From Porogramme epimiltina (taxonomy: Eukaryota; Basidiomycota; Agaricomycetes; Polyporales; Polyporaceae), in contig FTLJ01000012.1 in NCBI GenBank assembly GCA_900155495.1, forward strand, positions 17,232-81,231: DNA of 64,000 nt, read 5' to 3'. Positions 35,518 to 47,132 of this stretch are shown piece by piece. The position numbers and the translations under genes were made by a program. The notes beneath the pieces are model-generated. The model searched no databases, was not told where the DNA came from, and was given only the letters and a program-made list of their open reading frames with translations. Position 1 is the stretch's first letter. The number at the start of each line of letters is the position of its first letter.

Positions 35518-38500
35518 ATGGCGGCCCCTTCTCCGCCCCCGGACCAGGACCCCCGTCCGTACCGCTATCACAGGCCCCAAAACCTCGACCCCGAGCTCTT
35601 CCTCAGTCACGAAGAAGTCGGCTCCACCGCAATCCCGTCACCTCCCTATCGTCGCGTCCCCTCCACTTCACAGGTCCGCATCGACTCCTACCCGGGCGAG
35701 CAGTCCCCCGCCTACATGTCTCGCTCCAACGTCGACGTCGCCGCCCAGGACATGTCCTCTGACGCCCACGTCGACGAGAAGCACTCCGACAGCAGCTCCA
35801 AAGGCAAGCAGGCCGCGGTGCACTATGTCGACGACGTCGAGCCGCCCCACATGCACCGATTCGAGACCATCCCCACCTCCCGCGCCTCGTCCATAGCCGG
35901 CACCGACGACGAGGACTCTGAAGAAGAATATGACTGGAGCGGCGAAGAGGACCTCGTCGACGAGGAGGCCAAATTCGAGCACGCTATGGGTGTCAAAAAG
36001 AAGGAGCGCGGTATATGCACCAGGTGCGCAGCACTTTCTTTCCTATGCTTCGCCTTCGCGTCGCTGCCGCCGGGTCGCCGTGCTCACCGCACCTCGCCCC
36101 TGCGCGCCCAGGATCTTCACGCTCCTCTTCTCCACGCTCATCGGCTCCACCATCCTCTCGGGCCTCATCATCACCCCGGCGCTCCTCGTCCACTTCTTCT
36201 GGTACAAGCCCCACCCCGACGACCACCGCCGCTTCGTCAAGGACAACGTCGAGGCATGGCTTTTCTGGGCCGCGGCCAACGTCTCCATCTCCTGGGCCCT
36301 CGCGCTCATCGTCGACATTGTGCCCGCCATTATCCGGTTTGTCATCTCCGCCGCATGGGGCCATGTCAGTGAGGTCGTCAAGTCCCGCCTGGAGCTGTAC
36401 GCCAGTGTGAAGGGCCCGATCAAGCCGGTCCTATATGCGGCCAGCGGGTGGGTTAGCTGGGTTATCATCTTTGCCCACATCTTCAAGTTGTATGATATGG
36501 GTGACGAAGACCAGAGCCGCGCATCATACACGCCTCGGGTGCGGATTGCTCTCCACCTCAATCTGTGATGCCTAACTCAATCAGCATCGCAGGTTTATCA
36601 AGCTATCGAGTTCTTGTTCTTCTTCGTGCTCGTCGTGTGCGCACAGAGGATGCTTTCCCACTTCATCGGTGCGTCCCATCCATATCACGCTTTCTAGGTT
36701 TTGTTGCTGACCGCTTCACAGCGTTCTCCTTCCACCGCACTGCTTTCAAGGAGCGCTTGGAAGAGGTGCAGACCGCCCTCCGCACGATCGAGAAGCTGCG
36801 GCAGTACCGTCCCAAGCGCCAGACCCACCGCGCGCAGAAGTCTTCGTTCGGCCGCTCCACCCCAGTCTTCTCCGCGCTGCTGACGCCCGCGCACGAGAAG
36901 GGCGACTTCTTCTCCCGCTCGCGCGCGAGCACGCCCGGCGGGTCGCGCCCGGGCTCGCGCTCCGCCTCCCCCGACGTCGGCTACCGCGGCGACGTCGACG
37001 ACCGCGACGCGACGCTCGTCGCGCACAAGAAGGGCAAGGCGCGCACGAGCTGGATCCAGCCGTCGGACGGCGGACACGACGGCAGCGAACAGCACCGGTA
37101 CCCGCCGTCGCCGCTCGCGGGCTCGCCGGCGCGCGGACGCGGCTCGGAGGACGACGAGGGCGACAACGCGGCGGCGGCGGTGCAGCAGGCTGCGACGACG
37201 GCCGCGAAGGCGTTCAAGACCGCGATCCTGCACGACGCGCGGAACATCCAGGGCAAGGAGGACGACGAGCTCGGGGGGCTGATGTGGAACGTGTCGAGCT
37301 CGCACGAGGCGAAGCGGCTCGCGCGGTCGATCTACACGGCGCTGAAGCCGCGCGAGCGCGAGGGGGGCCGGAGCTACCTCGTCCCGCGCGACTTCTACGC
37401 GGCGTTCCCGAACGCGGGCGAGGCGGAGGCGGCGTTCAAGGTGTTCGACAAGGACGGGAACGGGGACCTGTCGCGCGCGGAGATCAAGACGACGCTGCTG
37501 AAGGTGTACAAGGAGCGGCGGTTCCTGAGCCGCTCGATGCGCGACGTGGGGCAGGCGCTGACGACGCTCAACTCGATGCTGCTCGTGCTCGCGCTCATCA
37601 TCCTCTTCTTCATCTCGCTGAGCATCTTTGGGGTGAACATCGAGAGCTCGCTCACGAGCTTGTACACGATCGGCCTCGGCGCGAGCTTCATTTTCAAGAG
37701 CTCGGCGAGCAACGCGTTCGACGCGATCATGTTTTTGTTCGTCACGCAGTGAGTGTCGAAGCCGCTGTGATCGTTCTGGGGGCGTGGTGCTGACTGGTGG
37801 GGATTTGCCAGCCCGTACGACACGGGCGATCGGTGCTTCATCGACAACGAGAATCTGGTGGTCAAGAAGATGACCCTGTTCGCGACGATCTTCACGCGTT
37901 CCGACGGCACGGAGACGTACTACTTCAACAGCCAGCTGTTCAACAAGTTCATGTGAGTGCACCACGCTCGTTTCGTTCTACCGCACTTTACTCACAGCTG
38001 TGAACAGCACGAACGTCCGCCGGAGTGATGTAAGCGTCCGCTCCTGCGCCCTCTAATCGAGCCCCTCGCTGACTCGTCGCCCAGAAAACCGCCGAGAACC
38101 TGACCATGCAAGTCTCGTGGCGTACGCCACTGGAGAAGCTCGACCAGCTCGAGAAGTGCATGAACAACTGGCTGCAGACCGAGGAGAACCGCTGGTTCCA
38201 GCCGACGACGTCCGTCACCCTCCAGCACATCGAGTACCAGCGCTTCCTCGAGATCACCATCGGTATCCCGTACAACAGCAACTGGCAGTGAGTCCCCCCT
38301 CCTTCCCCCCGCCCCCTTTTCTCTCCGCTCGCAGCGTTCGACGTCCGAGACTCACCGCGGCGGATCCGTGCACAGGGACTGGGGCCTCCACAACGTGCGG
38401 CGCACCGCGTTCCACGCGGCGGTCAACTACTACTCGCGCCAGCTCGGCATCACGCTCTGCAACGCGCCCGTGCCGCTCGCGTGGGCGGACCGCGAGACGG

Positions 38501-38730
38501 GCGAGCTGCTCGCGCCGGACGCTGCTGAGCCCCTGGTTGATGAGGAGGGCGACGTGCCGCCCGAGTCGCCTGCGGCCGAGCCCGTTGATGCCAGCAAGAA
38601 GGAGAAGGAGAAGACGGTGTGGCTTGGGTTCCACCCGCCGCGCGAGGACGGGATTCCGAGCGGGATGCGGCCGCGCAAGGCGAGGAGCAGGAAGGCGATG
38701 TTGCAGGCGTTCGGCGCGGATGGCTTCTAG
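35518..38730 (+). CDS. MscS-family mechanosensitive channel with EF hand
   Basis: Fungal MscS-like channel of the type of fission yeast Msy1/Msy2, which release ions and Ca2+ from ER membranes in hypo-osmotic shock. About eight exons, roughly 920 residues. Disordered acidic N-terminus (to about 190). Four membrane segments: TLLFSTLIGSTILSGLIITP, WLFWAAANVSISWALALIVD, LYAASGWVSWVIIFAHIF, IEFLFFFVLVVCAQRML. A long Ser/Arg-rich cytosolic insert follows. A canonical EF-hand loop DKDGNGDLSRAE is at 37447-37482. Then come a fifth helix (SMLLVLALIILFFISLSIFG) and the pore helix region (TIGLGASFIFKSSASNAFDA), followed by the MscS beta domain HPYDTGDRCFIDNENLVVKK and TLFATIFTRSDGTETYY. Short Lys-rich tail ending AFGADGF. 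Confidence 0.92.
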
Positions 38731-39296
38731 GCCTGCCGTGTTGTCCTTGCGCCTGCTGGCCCCCCGTCCCAGCCAGGAAATGCGCGACATCTTGGTTATA
38801 TATTGGGGTGATCTTCTCGCTGCTGGTAAGCACGCAGCACGCAATACGGCCGCTCGTGCACAAGGCATCCTCCTTCTACAAGTCGACTTACTTACCGCTG
38901 ACCCTCCTCCCTCGTTCGCTGTGGTTGCCGATCTTGATTCTTGGCTTCCGAAGCTGCGAGGTTACATGATCTACATAATGATATACAACCCCCGAGTCGT
39001 CATAGTGCATGCGCTCGGTAACGATACAGTACTTAGAAGATGCTGGCAATCTACGTCTTGTGATCTCAGTTGCTCTGGCCCGCGCGACGATGTCATTTTG
39101 ATCCCGACTCCCGAGGCAGGCCCCGGCGACGGGACCCCGTGGGTTTGCTCCCGCCGTATCCGAGGATGACCGGAGTGGCATGTCATATAAAGCCGCCAAA
39201 TGGGAGATGCAGTGCCCGACCTTTGTTTTTGATCCCCGCGTTTCCTCGAGCTTTTCCTCAAGCTTCTCGAGAGCCCCTCGGGAAAAGGCGAGCGTG
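38731..39296. other. intergenic, no gene seen
   Basis: 3' region of the channel gene and promoter of the secreted-protein gene. Nothing coding supported. Confidence 0.5.
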
Positions 39297-40541
39297 ATGC
39301 GTCGGGCGGCTCGCGCGACCTCCGCGCTCCTCGGACTGGTGCTACTCTCGACCACCACCGCGCCCGTGCGCGCCTTCATCCCCGCCCTCCCGACGAATGC
39401 CACGACTGGCGCGGGCACGGACGCGGTTCTGCACGTGTTTTGGGAGGCGGAGGGCACGTTTGTTGGGGCGGCGAAGCTGGTCGCTGGTGCTGGGGACAGT
39501 ACCGGCCGGGATGGGGTGCGTGTTTCTTTGCATTTGCTCCCGTCGCTCACCGCGCGCGGAATGTATTGACGAGGGTCGTGGGATAGGGTGCGTTTGTCCA
39601 CTTCACGGACGCGCTGGGGGCGAGTGCGACTACGGCCGGTGAGTGCAGTTCCATGGTCTTGCGTCTTCGCGGTGGGGGTCTTGCTGACCAGATGCTGGGG
39701 TGTCTACAGCAGAAACGGCCTGGGTCGCGTTCGTGTCCTGCGACGCCAACGCGACCGATGCTTCTCAGACCGACATCTTTGCGCGTGCGAAGGAGCTTGG
39801 CGCGACCACGGGGGTGTGTCGTCCGTCTGGCACCATTCCCGATGCACGCTTCCTCACGAGTAGTGGATTCAGTTGCTGTACTCGACGAGTTCCGAGACGT
39901 GCACCATAAGCCCCGGATATACCCCCGCGATGGACGTATACACGCTTTCTCAGGTTTCGACGTCTCGGTGCGTCCTACCTCCAGCCTTTTCACCGTGAAG
40001 TGATGCTCACCACCTTCCATTCCCCTCTCGCCCCCCTCGCTGCTCGCAGGCTTGTCGAGACCCTGTTCAACAACATCGACGCTTCGCGCTTTGGCGCCTT
40101 CGACGCAGCGACGCTCACCGCGGCGGGCGCGACCGCGAGCTCACCCAAAACGAACGGGCCCCTCCTCGACGCGGGCTACCTCCTCGCGGGCCTCGTCGTG
40201 GACTCATCCGCGCTCACCTCCGCGAGCGACGGCCCGGTCTTCTCGAGCACGCAGACGGCCCTCCCGAGTAGTAGTGGCAGCGGGACCGGGGCCGCTGCGA
40301 GCTCGACGCTGGGTTCGGGAACGAGCGGGAGCGGTGCCGGGAGCACTTCCGCAACGTCGAGTTCGCCGGCAGGCGCTACGGGGTCAGGGACGAGCGGGGC
40401 TGTTGGCAGCGGCGGAAGGTCGTCGATGTGAGCGCGCGCGTTCTTTTCTCTTCACGAAGTGATACTTATGGAAGTGCTTGTAGGTTTATATTGGGCGCGC
40501 TGACGCTGAGCCTTGGTCTGGGCTACGTGGGTCTAGCATAG
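39297..40541 (+). CDS. secreted, probably GPI-anchored protein with PA-like domain
   Basis: Start MRRAARATSALLGLVLLSTT at 39297 is a signal peptide with likely cleavage after VRA. The next ~110 residues (LHVFWEAEGTFVGAAKLV, AWVAFVSCDANATDASQTDI, FARAKELGATTG|LLYSTSSETC) resemble the protease-associated (PA) fold found in many agaricomycete surface proteins. Next come VETLFNNIDASRFGAFDAAT, a long Ser/Thr/Gly linker (40260-40430) and a hydrophobic end (FILGALTLSLGLGYVGLA) without a charged tail, as expected for GPI attachment. N-glycosylation sites NAT occur. Several introns; those around 39810-40050 are only roughly placed. A decayed copy lies at 43600-44190 beside the second P450. Confidence 0.75.
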
Positions 40542-40999
40542 TACCACTTCGGTTGGCTTAGGGCTGCGGCCTCGTACGTTCAATCTAACCTCTTTGGAGT
40601 GGCCACTGGCAACTACATTTTTTCTGAGGCCGAACAGACATACGGAGTGTGTGAAGGAATGTTTTGAGTGGCGGGCGGCTCTTTTCGATGCGGGTAAACG
40701 TCCCCGCCCGAGACTAGTGGTACTTAGCCAATATGGTGGACCGCGGCGACGAAGACTGGCAGCCTTCCAGGTCGCACTGGTGGTGCCATACGGTACGAAT
40801 CCAACACTGACCAACGTGCAATGAGTTCACAACTGATCAGATTTCACCATAGGCCAATGGGTAGACGGCGAAGGCAATGAACTATGCAGTATTCCATAGC
40901 CCCTGACAAAATTCGGAGTCACGCTTTCCAGTTTACTTTATAAACCCCCGTGCATAAGTCTACATTCCCATCTTCAAATCCTTCAGTACGACACATTCT
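40542..40999. promoter_or_regulatory. upstream region of P450-1 with TATA box
   Basis: TATA element TTATAAA at 40938-40944, about 60 bases before the P450-1 ATG. A GATCAG(A/T)TTTCAC motif near 40834 recurs near 44540 upstream of P450-2. Confidence 0.5.
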
Positions 41000-43113
41000 A
41001 TGAAGAACAGCTCTATCACGAGTACCACGGGTCTCTCCGTGATCCTTATTTTTGCACCTCTGTTGTATTATGGCTACTCGTTGATCAGATGGAAGGCTCG
41101 CACCCGAGGTCTACCACTTCCACCTGGCCCGAAAGGGTTACCTGTTCTAGGAAACCTGTTCAACTTTCCTGCTTGCAAGCCTTGGATCAGCTACCTTCGT
41201 GCAAGCGAAGAATATGGTAGGTCGTGCATTCTAGTGCTATAAAGCGTTAACAACGCTCTTACTCACTTTATTATCTAGGTGACATCCTTCATTACCGAAC
41301 CCTCGGACAATCCATCGTCATTCTAAACAGCCCAGACGTGATATCCGAGTACTTAGATAAGCGGTCTGCAAACACGTCTGACCGGATGCGATCGCCCTTG
41401 GTAGAGCTGTAAGTACCGTATCATGTGCACACCTGTCCTAGCTAACAACTTGCGGTGAATCCCCAGCTCCGGGGCAGGCTTCAACTTTGCGTTGATGCCA
41501 TACGGACGACAATGGCGGCAGCACAGGCGCACTTTTTGGCAAAATTTCCACCCAAACAAGGTCGCGGAGTATCACGATGCGCAACAGAGCGTAGCTTGTC
41601 ATTTCCTAAAGAGGGTACTCGACGACCCATTGTGCCTGCAAGATCATCTGAAACAGTTAGTCCTTCACCTCATAATTCGTGTAGCTTAGGCTGAATAGTA
41701 TTGATAGCGCCTACATCGCTACGACATATAGAGTCGTGTACGGTATCACCGTTAGAGGGGAGAATGACGAATATGTTACCTTGACCGAGCTGATCCTTAG
41801 AGCCGTGGCGGAGGGCCTGACCCCGGGAAGATTTCTCGTTCAGTACCTCCCGTTCTTGCGCCATGTTCCGTCTTGGATTCCTGGCACCGGCTGGCAACAG
41901 TTGTTCAAGGAATGTCGAGATGCCATCAACCGGCTCCGAAATGAGCCGTTTGTGCATGTTCAACATGTTGTCGTGAGTGCGCCGTTCTCGTTGTAAAGTT
42001 AACACATACCCTTATCTGCGTCCGCATTAGGAGCAAGCCAGGGATGAGAGAGACTCTCTCGCCGCAAGCCTTATCGGTGAACTGAGGAGTTCAAGCATGC
42101 CGGCTGCGCAGCTGGAGAGCCAGTTAGAGATAGCGAAGAATGTCTGCGCTGTCGCAGTAGAAGGTATGCCTAATCACTCCGAAGAACTTGAACAATGCAA
42201 GCTAAATGACCCGTAATGACCAGGCGGCACTGATACGGTAGGGAGTTCCACTCTTCCTTATTATCTACGGTTTCGGCTGACATCGTGTAGTCTTTGTCGA
42301 CCCTGCAAGGCACCTTCCTGGCTCTGGCACTCAACCCGGAAGTGGTGAGGAAAGCCCACGAAGAACTCGATGCGGTTGTGGGGCGAGACCGTTTGCCCAC
42401 CTTCAGTGACAAACCTTCGCTCGCCTACGTGAACGCGATCATTGCTGAAAGTTTTCGGTATCATAACGCCCTCCCGCTCGGGGCGCCTCATCGCACCATC
42501 AACGACGATGAGTTCCACGGGTATTTCATTCCTGTGGGGACGATTGTACAATCCAACGTCTGGTATGTCGTCCCGGATTCTCCCTCATCTCGAGTCGTGG
42601 GACTGAATCGCTCAACTCTTTGCAGGGCTTGTTTGCATGACCCGGATGTGTTTCCTGACCCGTTTGAGTTCCGTCCTGAACGATTCATACGAGATGGTAA
42701 ATATGACGCCGGTGTTCGGGATCCAATAGACTTTGTCTTCGGCTTCGGAAGACGGTGGGCCCCATTATCCCTTCGTATTTCCTTCGCACACTTACCACTC
42801 TGCGTGATGCTTTCTTGTAGAATCTGCCCTGGAAGGTTTTTTGCACTGGATACCATATTCATTGCTATCGCCTCGGCTCTTCACGTCTTTGATGTCTCTC
42901 CTCCCCTGGGTGACGACGGAGCCCCCCTCAAGCTTGAATACGAGAACACGGATGGAATACTATCGTGCGTAGTATCACCTCTGATCCAGTCTCTGGTTGC
43001 ATCTCTGACACTTGGATGTCTTCAGCTACCCAGTCGACTACAAATGCATTCTTAAACCACGTTGGAAGGAGGCACCGTCCTTGATCTCTCAATGTGCTCT
43101 TGCTGGAAACTAG
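41000..43113 (+). CDS. cytochrome P450, cluster copy 1
   Basis: Membrane-bound heme monooxygenase. Ten exons. N-terminal anchor (VILIFAPLLYYGYSLIRWKA), then the proline hinge LPLPPGPKGLPVLGNL. C-helix WRQHRR; I-helix EG|GTDT|S on a 14-nt exon (42224-42237); K-helix ExxR as ESFR; PERF region FRPERFIRDGKYD; heme loop FGFGRR|ICPGRFFAL with the cysteine codon at 42824. All motifs are intact and the frame is open to TAG at 43111, giving a normal ~510-residue microsomal P450. Closest to P450-2 (44701), with which it shares segments such as FLVQYLPFLRHVPSW. Substrate cannot be inferred; similar families act in secondary metabolism and xenobiotic oxidation. Confidence 0.9.
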
Positions 43114-43599
43114 TGGTTTCAACTTGATGACTTATATATTTAGACATCTTGTTTCACCTCAACCTGCTCTCTAGACGATCTTAGATACTATGGTATTCAC
43201 TATACGGTCACTGCCAAGTTCTAGACGTCCGAACCGGCAGTTCTATTGCAACGTTTAATGTATAACTTTAGAGCGCGTCAAACGCGAATGCTTCTACTAC
43301 AGGGCATGTATCGTTGGACCGCACAATTTCTACATATTGAGTGGATATGTTACGAGGTCATCCTTTACATGTTTATGATATCCGTGCCTGTGTGTCAAGG
43401 TCCTGAGCAGGCCTGCTCTTCCCTGCATTTTTTATATTCAGCGCTATACTACGTCATCACAAGCACCGGGACGAGCGCTAATGCCGCTCAAGCGCTTCTT
43501 TCATTCTTCGACTTCTCCACCTCAGCTTCGCTGTTCCCATACCGTTCTGCCTTGCCCCGCCCCACGCAATGTCCCTACTATCCATTACTACAACTACTG
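43114..43599. other. intergenic after P450-1
   Basis: No coding region supported; leads into the decayed copy of the secreted-protein gene. Confidence 0.4.
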
Positions 43600-44190
43600 C
43601 GTTAGCAACCAATGCCGCGTCGCGCTTGTATCCTGCCATGCCGACGTGACTCATCCTCGACTGACATCTTTGCGCGTGTGAAGGACCTGGGTGCAACTAC
43701 GGAGGTGGGTAGTTTGCCTGGCTCCATTTCTATCTGTCCTTTCTCACAAACAGGTGTTTCAGTTGCCGTCCTAGACGTGTTCCGAGACGTGTGCCATGGA
43801 TCCAAGTGAGCATGCCCCACGACGGACGTGACGTCGACGCTGTATGCCTTCCTATCGGACGAAAAAATCCTCGCGTCGTCAGTTCAGCACTCGCGCTCAT
43901 TGAGCATGCACCGCACCGCCCTTCTCGAGTGTTAAAATGGCAGGAAATAGGGGATGCAACTGCGGCACCGGGGCCGCTGCGAGGGCGAGTTCATTTTCGG
44001 TAACTAGCGGGAGCAGTGCCGGGACCGACTCCGCGCCCGCGACGTCGAGTTCGCCGGCGCGCGCTACGGGGTCGAGGATAAGGGGGGGAGGGGCTGTCCA
44101 GGGGGGCGGTGGAAGGCCGGAGTCGATATGGGCCCGTGTTTCCTTCTTCTCGTGGAGGAAGGGGTGCTTATGGGCGCACTTGCAGACTCG
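43600..44190 (+). pseudogene. decayed copy of the PA-like secreted protein gene
   Basis: Two blocks are similar to the gene at 39297-40541. 43600-43850 matches 39720-39950 (CRVALVSCHADVT against AWVAFVSCDANAT; both keep TGACATCTTTGCGCGTG or a near form). 43950-44190 matches 40270-40490 (ACCGGGGCCGCTGCGAG shared), including the start of the last intron. The part encoding VETLFNNIDAS is missing, frames are shifted, stops occur and no signal peptide remains. So it is a dead copy lying just upstream of P450-2, as the intact one lies just upstream of P450-1. Confidence 0.75.
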
Positions 44191-44700
44191 TGTTGGTGGC
44201 ACTAGTCATGAATCTGGCCCGGGGTGGTGCCAGTACGGCGTAGCGCTTGGTTGAGTGTAATTTTTATGGGAATAGCTACCGTTTTCATTGCTCATATCGC
44301 TGGTGGACCCACAAGAGGCCCGGGGTTTGGAGCGCTCCTAGGAGTGGACCTTTCTTCGAAGTCGGTAGATTGCCTGGTTCCACGCGCGGAAATTAAGCGG
44401 TAGTGATAAAGAAGGTGGACAATAGGTGGGATGCTGTCCACTTTCGAGGTGACACCTACAGTGAACCTTGTGTATTCGCTATCTTCCGGTACGCACTCAC
44501 GCCTGTGAAGGGTCAGGAAATTCCCCACTGATCAGTTTTCACTCAAGGTCGAAGCACGAGGTGACCAAGGTTGCGAAATGCCCGGGGTTCCGTGTCATTC
44601 GGGGACACGAGGTCGTGGACAGCGTTTTACTAGGCACGTTTTTGGAACTCCTTATAACCTCTTCGTCTCTGACTCTGGACCTGCATCCTCCCTCAGCCAT
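44191..44700. other. upstream region of P450-2
   Basis: Non-coding; partly similar to the region upstream of P450-1 (CTGATCAG(A/T)TTTCAC motif). No other gene. Confidence 0.4.
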
Positions 44701-46828
44701 GACCCCGTTGTTGCGGGAAGTGTCCACTAGATCGTCTACTTCAGCTCCATCTCTTGTCCTCATTTTAGTAACCCTTTTGTGCTGTGCGTACTCACTAGTT
44801 AGACGAAAGGGCCGTACCCGAAATCTGCCACTCCCACCTGGCCCGAGAGGGATACCCCTCTTGGGAAACTTGTTTAACTTCCCTGCACGCAAGCCTTGGA
44901 TTAGCCATTGGAACGCCCGCAAGCAATATGGTAAGCCTTGAATTCTAATACTGGTGCAAAGCGCTCAATGTTCCATTTCGTGTTTTCTGTTTAGGTGACA
45001 TCATTCACTACCGAATACTCGGACAATCCATAGTCGTCATAAATGATCCAAAGGCTATTTCCGAATTCCTGGATAAACGATCTGCGAACACGTCTGACCG
45101 GATGCGGTCGCCATTGATAGAACTGTGGGTTTCTGCTTCTGTGCGCTCTTCCAGAGGAGCGGCCTCTGATGCGTCCCAGCACCGGCGCGAGTTTCAACCT
45201 AGGTCTGCTGCCATACGGACAGCATTGGCGGCAACGCAGACGCGCTTTCTGGCAAAATTTCCACCCGAACGCAGTCAAGGAGTATCATTCGGCACAGCTG
45301 GCCTCAGCTCATGAATTCCTGAAGAAGATGCTAGATAATCCCTCTCGTCTACAAGACCATCTAAAACAGTGAGTCTCTCACGCAGAGTTTATGTAGCCCA
45401 TGCTCAGCGGTCTGTGTAGTGCCTTCATCATGATTGTATTTAGAATCGTCTATGGGATCACCATCAAAGAGGAGAACGACGAACATGTCGCTCTAGCCGA
45501 GCAGGCTCTCCAGGTCACCGCAGAAGGCCTCAGACCGGGTAGATTCCTCGTTCAGTACCTGCCGTTCTTGCGCCATGTTCCTTCCTGGATGCCTGGCACA
45601 AGTTGGCAGCAGCAGTTCAAGCAGTGGCGCGACGCCAGTGCACGACTCCAGGAAGAACCGTTCGCGCATGCTCAACGTGCTATGGTGAGTGCACCTGTTG
45701 CTTTGAGGGCATGGTGCGAGCCTTAACGGCATCTACTTCAGCAGCATTCCGGAGGCGCACAGTGTTCTATTGCTGCCAAGTTTGTTGAAGAGCTGAGGTC
45801 ATCGGGTTTGTCCAGTCCACAGCTTGGAACAGAACTAGATATAGCGAAGAGCGTCTGCGCAGTTGCAGTAGAAGGTAAGTCTAATTGCCCTTAGGAACTC
45901 AAGAAACACGGGCTCACCAGTTCCGTCGTAACAAGGTGGCAGCGATACAGTAAGCAGCACTATTACCCTATAAGACTGAATCTATGTGCTGATACTGTAC
46001 AGTCTCTATCAACCCAGCAGGCTACTTTCCTGGCTCTAGCGCTCCACCCAGAGGTAGTAAAGAAAGCCCACGGAGAACTTGATGCGGTCGTGGGAAGGGA
46101 CCGCCTGCCAGACTTCAGCGACAGACCTTCGCTCGTCTACGTGAATGCAATCATCACCGAAAGCCTTCGGTACCACAACGTCCTTCCGTTGGGCGCGCCT
46201 CACCGCACCATTGATGACGATGAGTTCTGGGGATATTACATTCCCGCAGGGACTATCATACAACCCAATATTTGGTGAGTCGTATCTAGGGCATCCATAT
46301 TACAACATTCGGAGGTTGAATGTTTTTCTTTCCCCTTAATAGGGCCTGTATGCATGACCCAGATGTGTTCCCGGATCCATTTGAGTTCCGCCCGGAACGA
46401 TTCATACGAGATGGCAAGTACGACGCTGGCATTCGGGATCCGATGGACTTTGCTTTCGGTTTCGGAAGACGGTACGCCCCACTATCCCTTCAAACCGCCT
46501 TATCATATTCTCACCATCGTGCGCAACACGCACGTATAGTATCTGTCCTGGAAGGTACTTTGCGCTGGACACTTTATTCATCAATATCGCGTCGGCTCTC
46601 CACGTCTTTGATATATCTCCACCTTTGGGCGATGAAGGAGTCCCCATCAACCTCGAATACGAGAACACGGATGGACTGATATCGTACGTGCTTTGATTCG
46701 GGCTCTAGTCGCATCACTGATGTTTGGATGCCTATAGTTACCCAGTAGACTACAAGTGTACTCTCAAGCCGCGTTGGAAGGGGGTGGAGTCGTTGATCTC
46801 TCAATATGCCCTCTCTGGGGACCCGTGA
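44701..46828 (+). CDS. cytochrome P450, cluster copy 2
   Basis: Paralogue of P450-1 with the same ten-exon layout. Start MTPLLREVSTRSS at 44701; anchor APSLVLILVTLLCCAYSLV; hinge LPLPPGPRGIPLLGNL. C-helix WRQRRR; I-helix EG|GSDT|S on a 14-nt exon (45936-45949); ExxR as ESLR; FRPERFIRDGKYDAG; heme loop FGFGRR|ICPGRYFAL with the cysteine codon at 46544. It ends SLISQYALSGDP, stop at 46826-46828. All core residues are present, so I expect an active enzyme. Confidence 0.9.
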
Positions 46829-47132
46829 GACCGGGGGACCTTCCAATAGTTAGTAGTAGTCATTTGCAAGAACGCTCGCCCAGTTCCCTAAATCCATCTT
46901 GGTTGTCGCGTATGCCAGGATCGTCCCCTGCCGCCTTCATGATACCTGGCGCTGCGCCTCGTGAGCGTGAGGTGCTACCATTATCTCCAATCAAGTGTGT
47001 GATGGTCCTGCGTGTCGCATTGGGTAGCCAAATGCAACTCGCAGCATGAGCGCGGATGCGTAGTATCATTAAACCATTGTTAAGCGAAGTGTAATACGGG
47101 TATATATTAGCCTGATCATGCTCCTCCGGCCT
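46829..47132. other. convergent 3' regions
   Basis: 304 bases between P450-2 and the minus-strand secreted protein gene. No gene seen. Confidence 0.5.

Noticed and set aside
36694..37965. 423-codon minus-strand frame inside the MscS gene
   Set aside because: Arg/His/Val-rich shadow of a strongly biased third-position GC coding region; the plus strand has the full channel.
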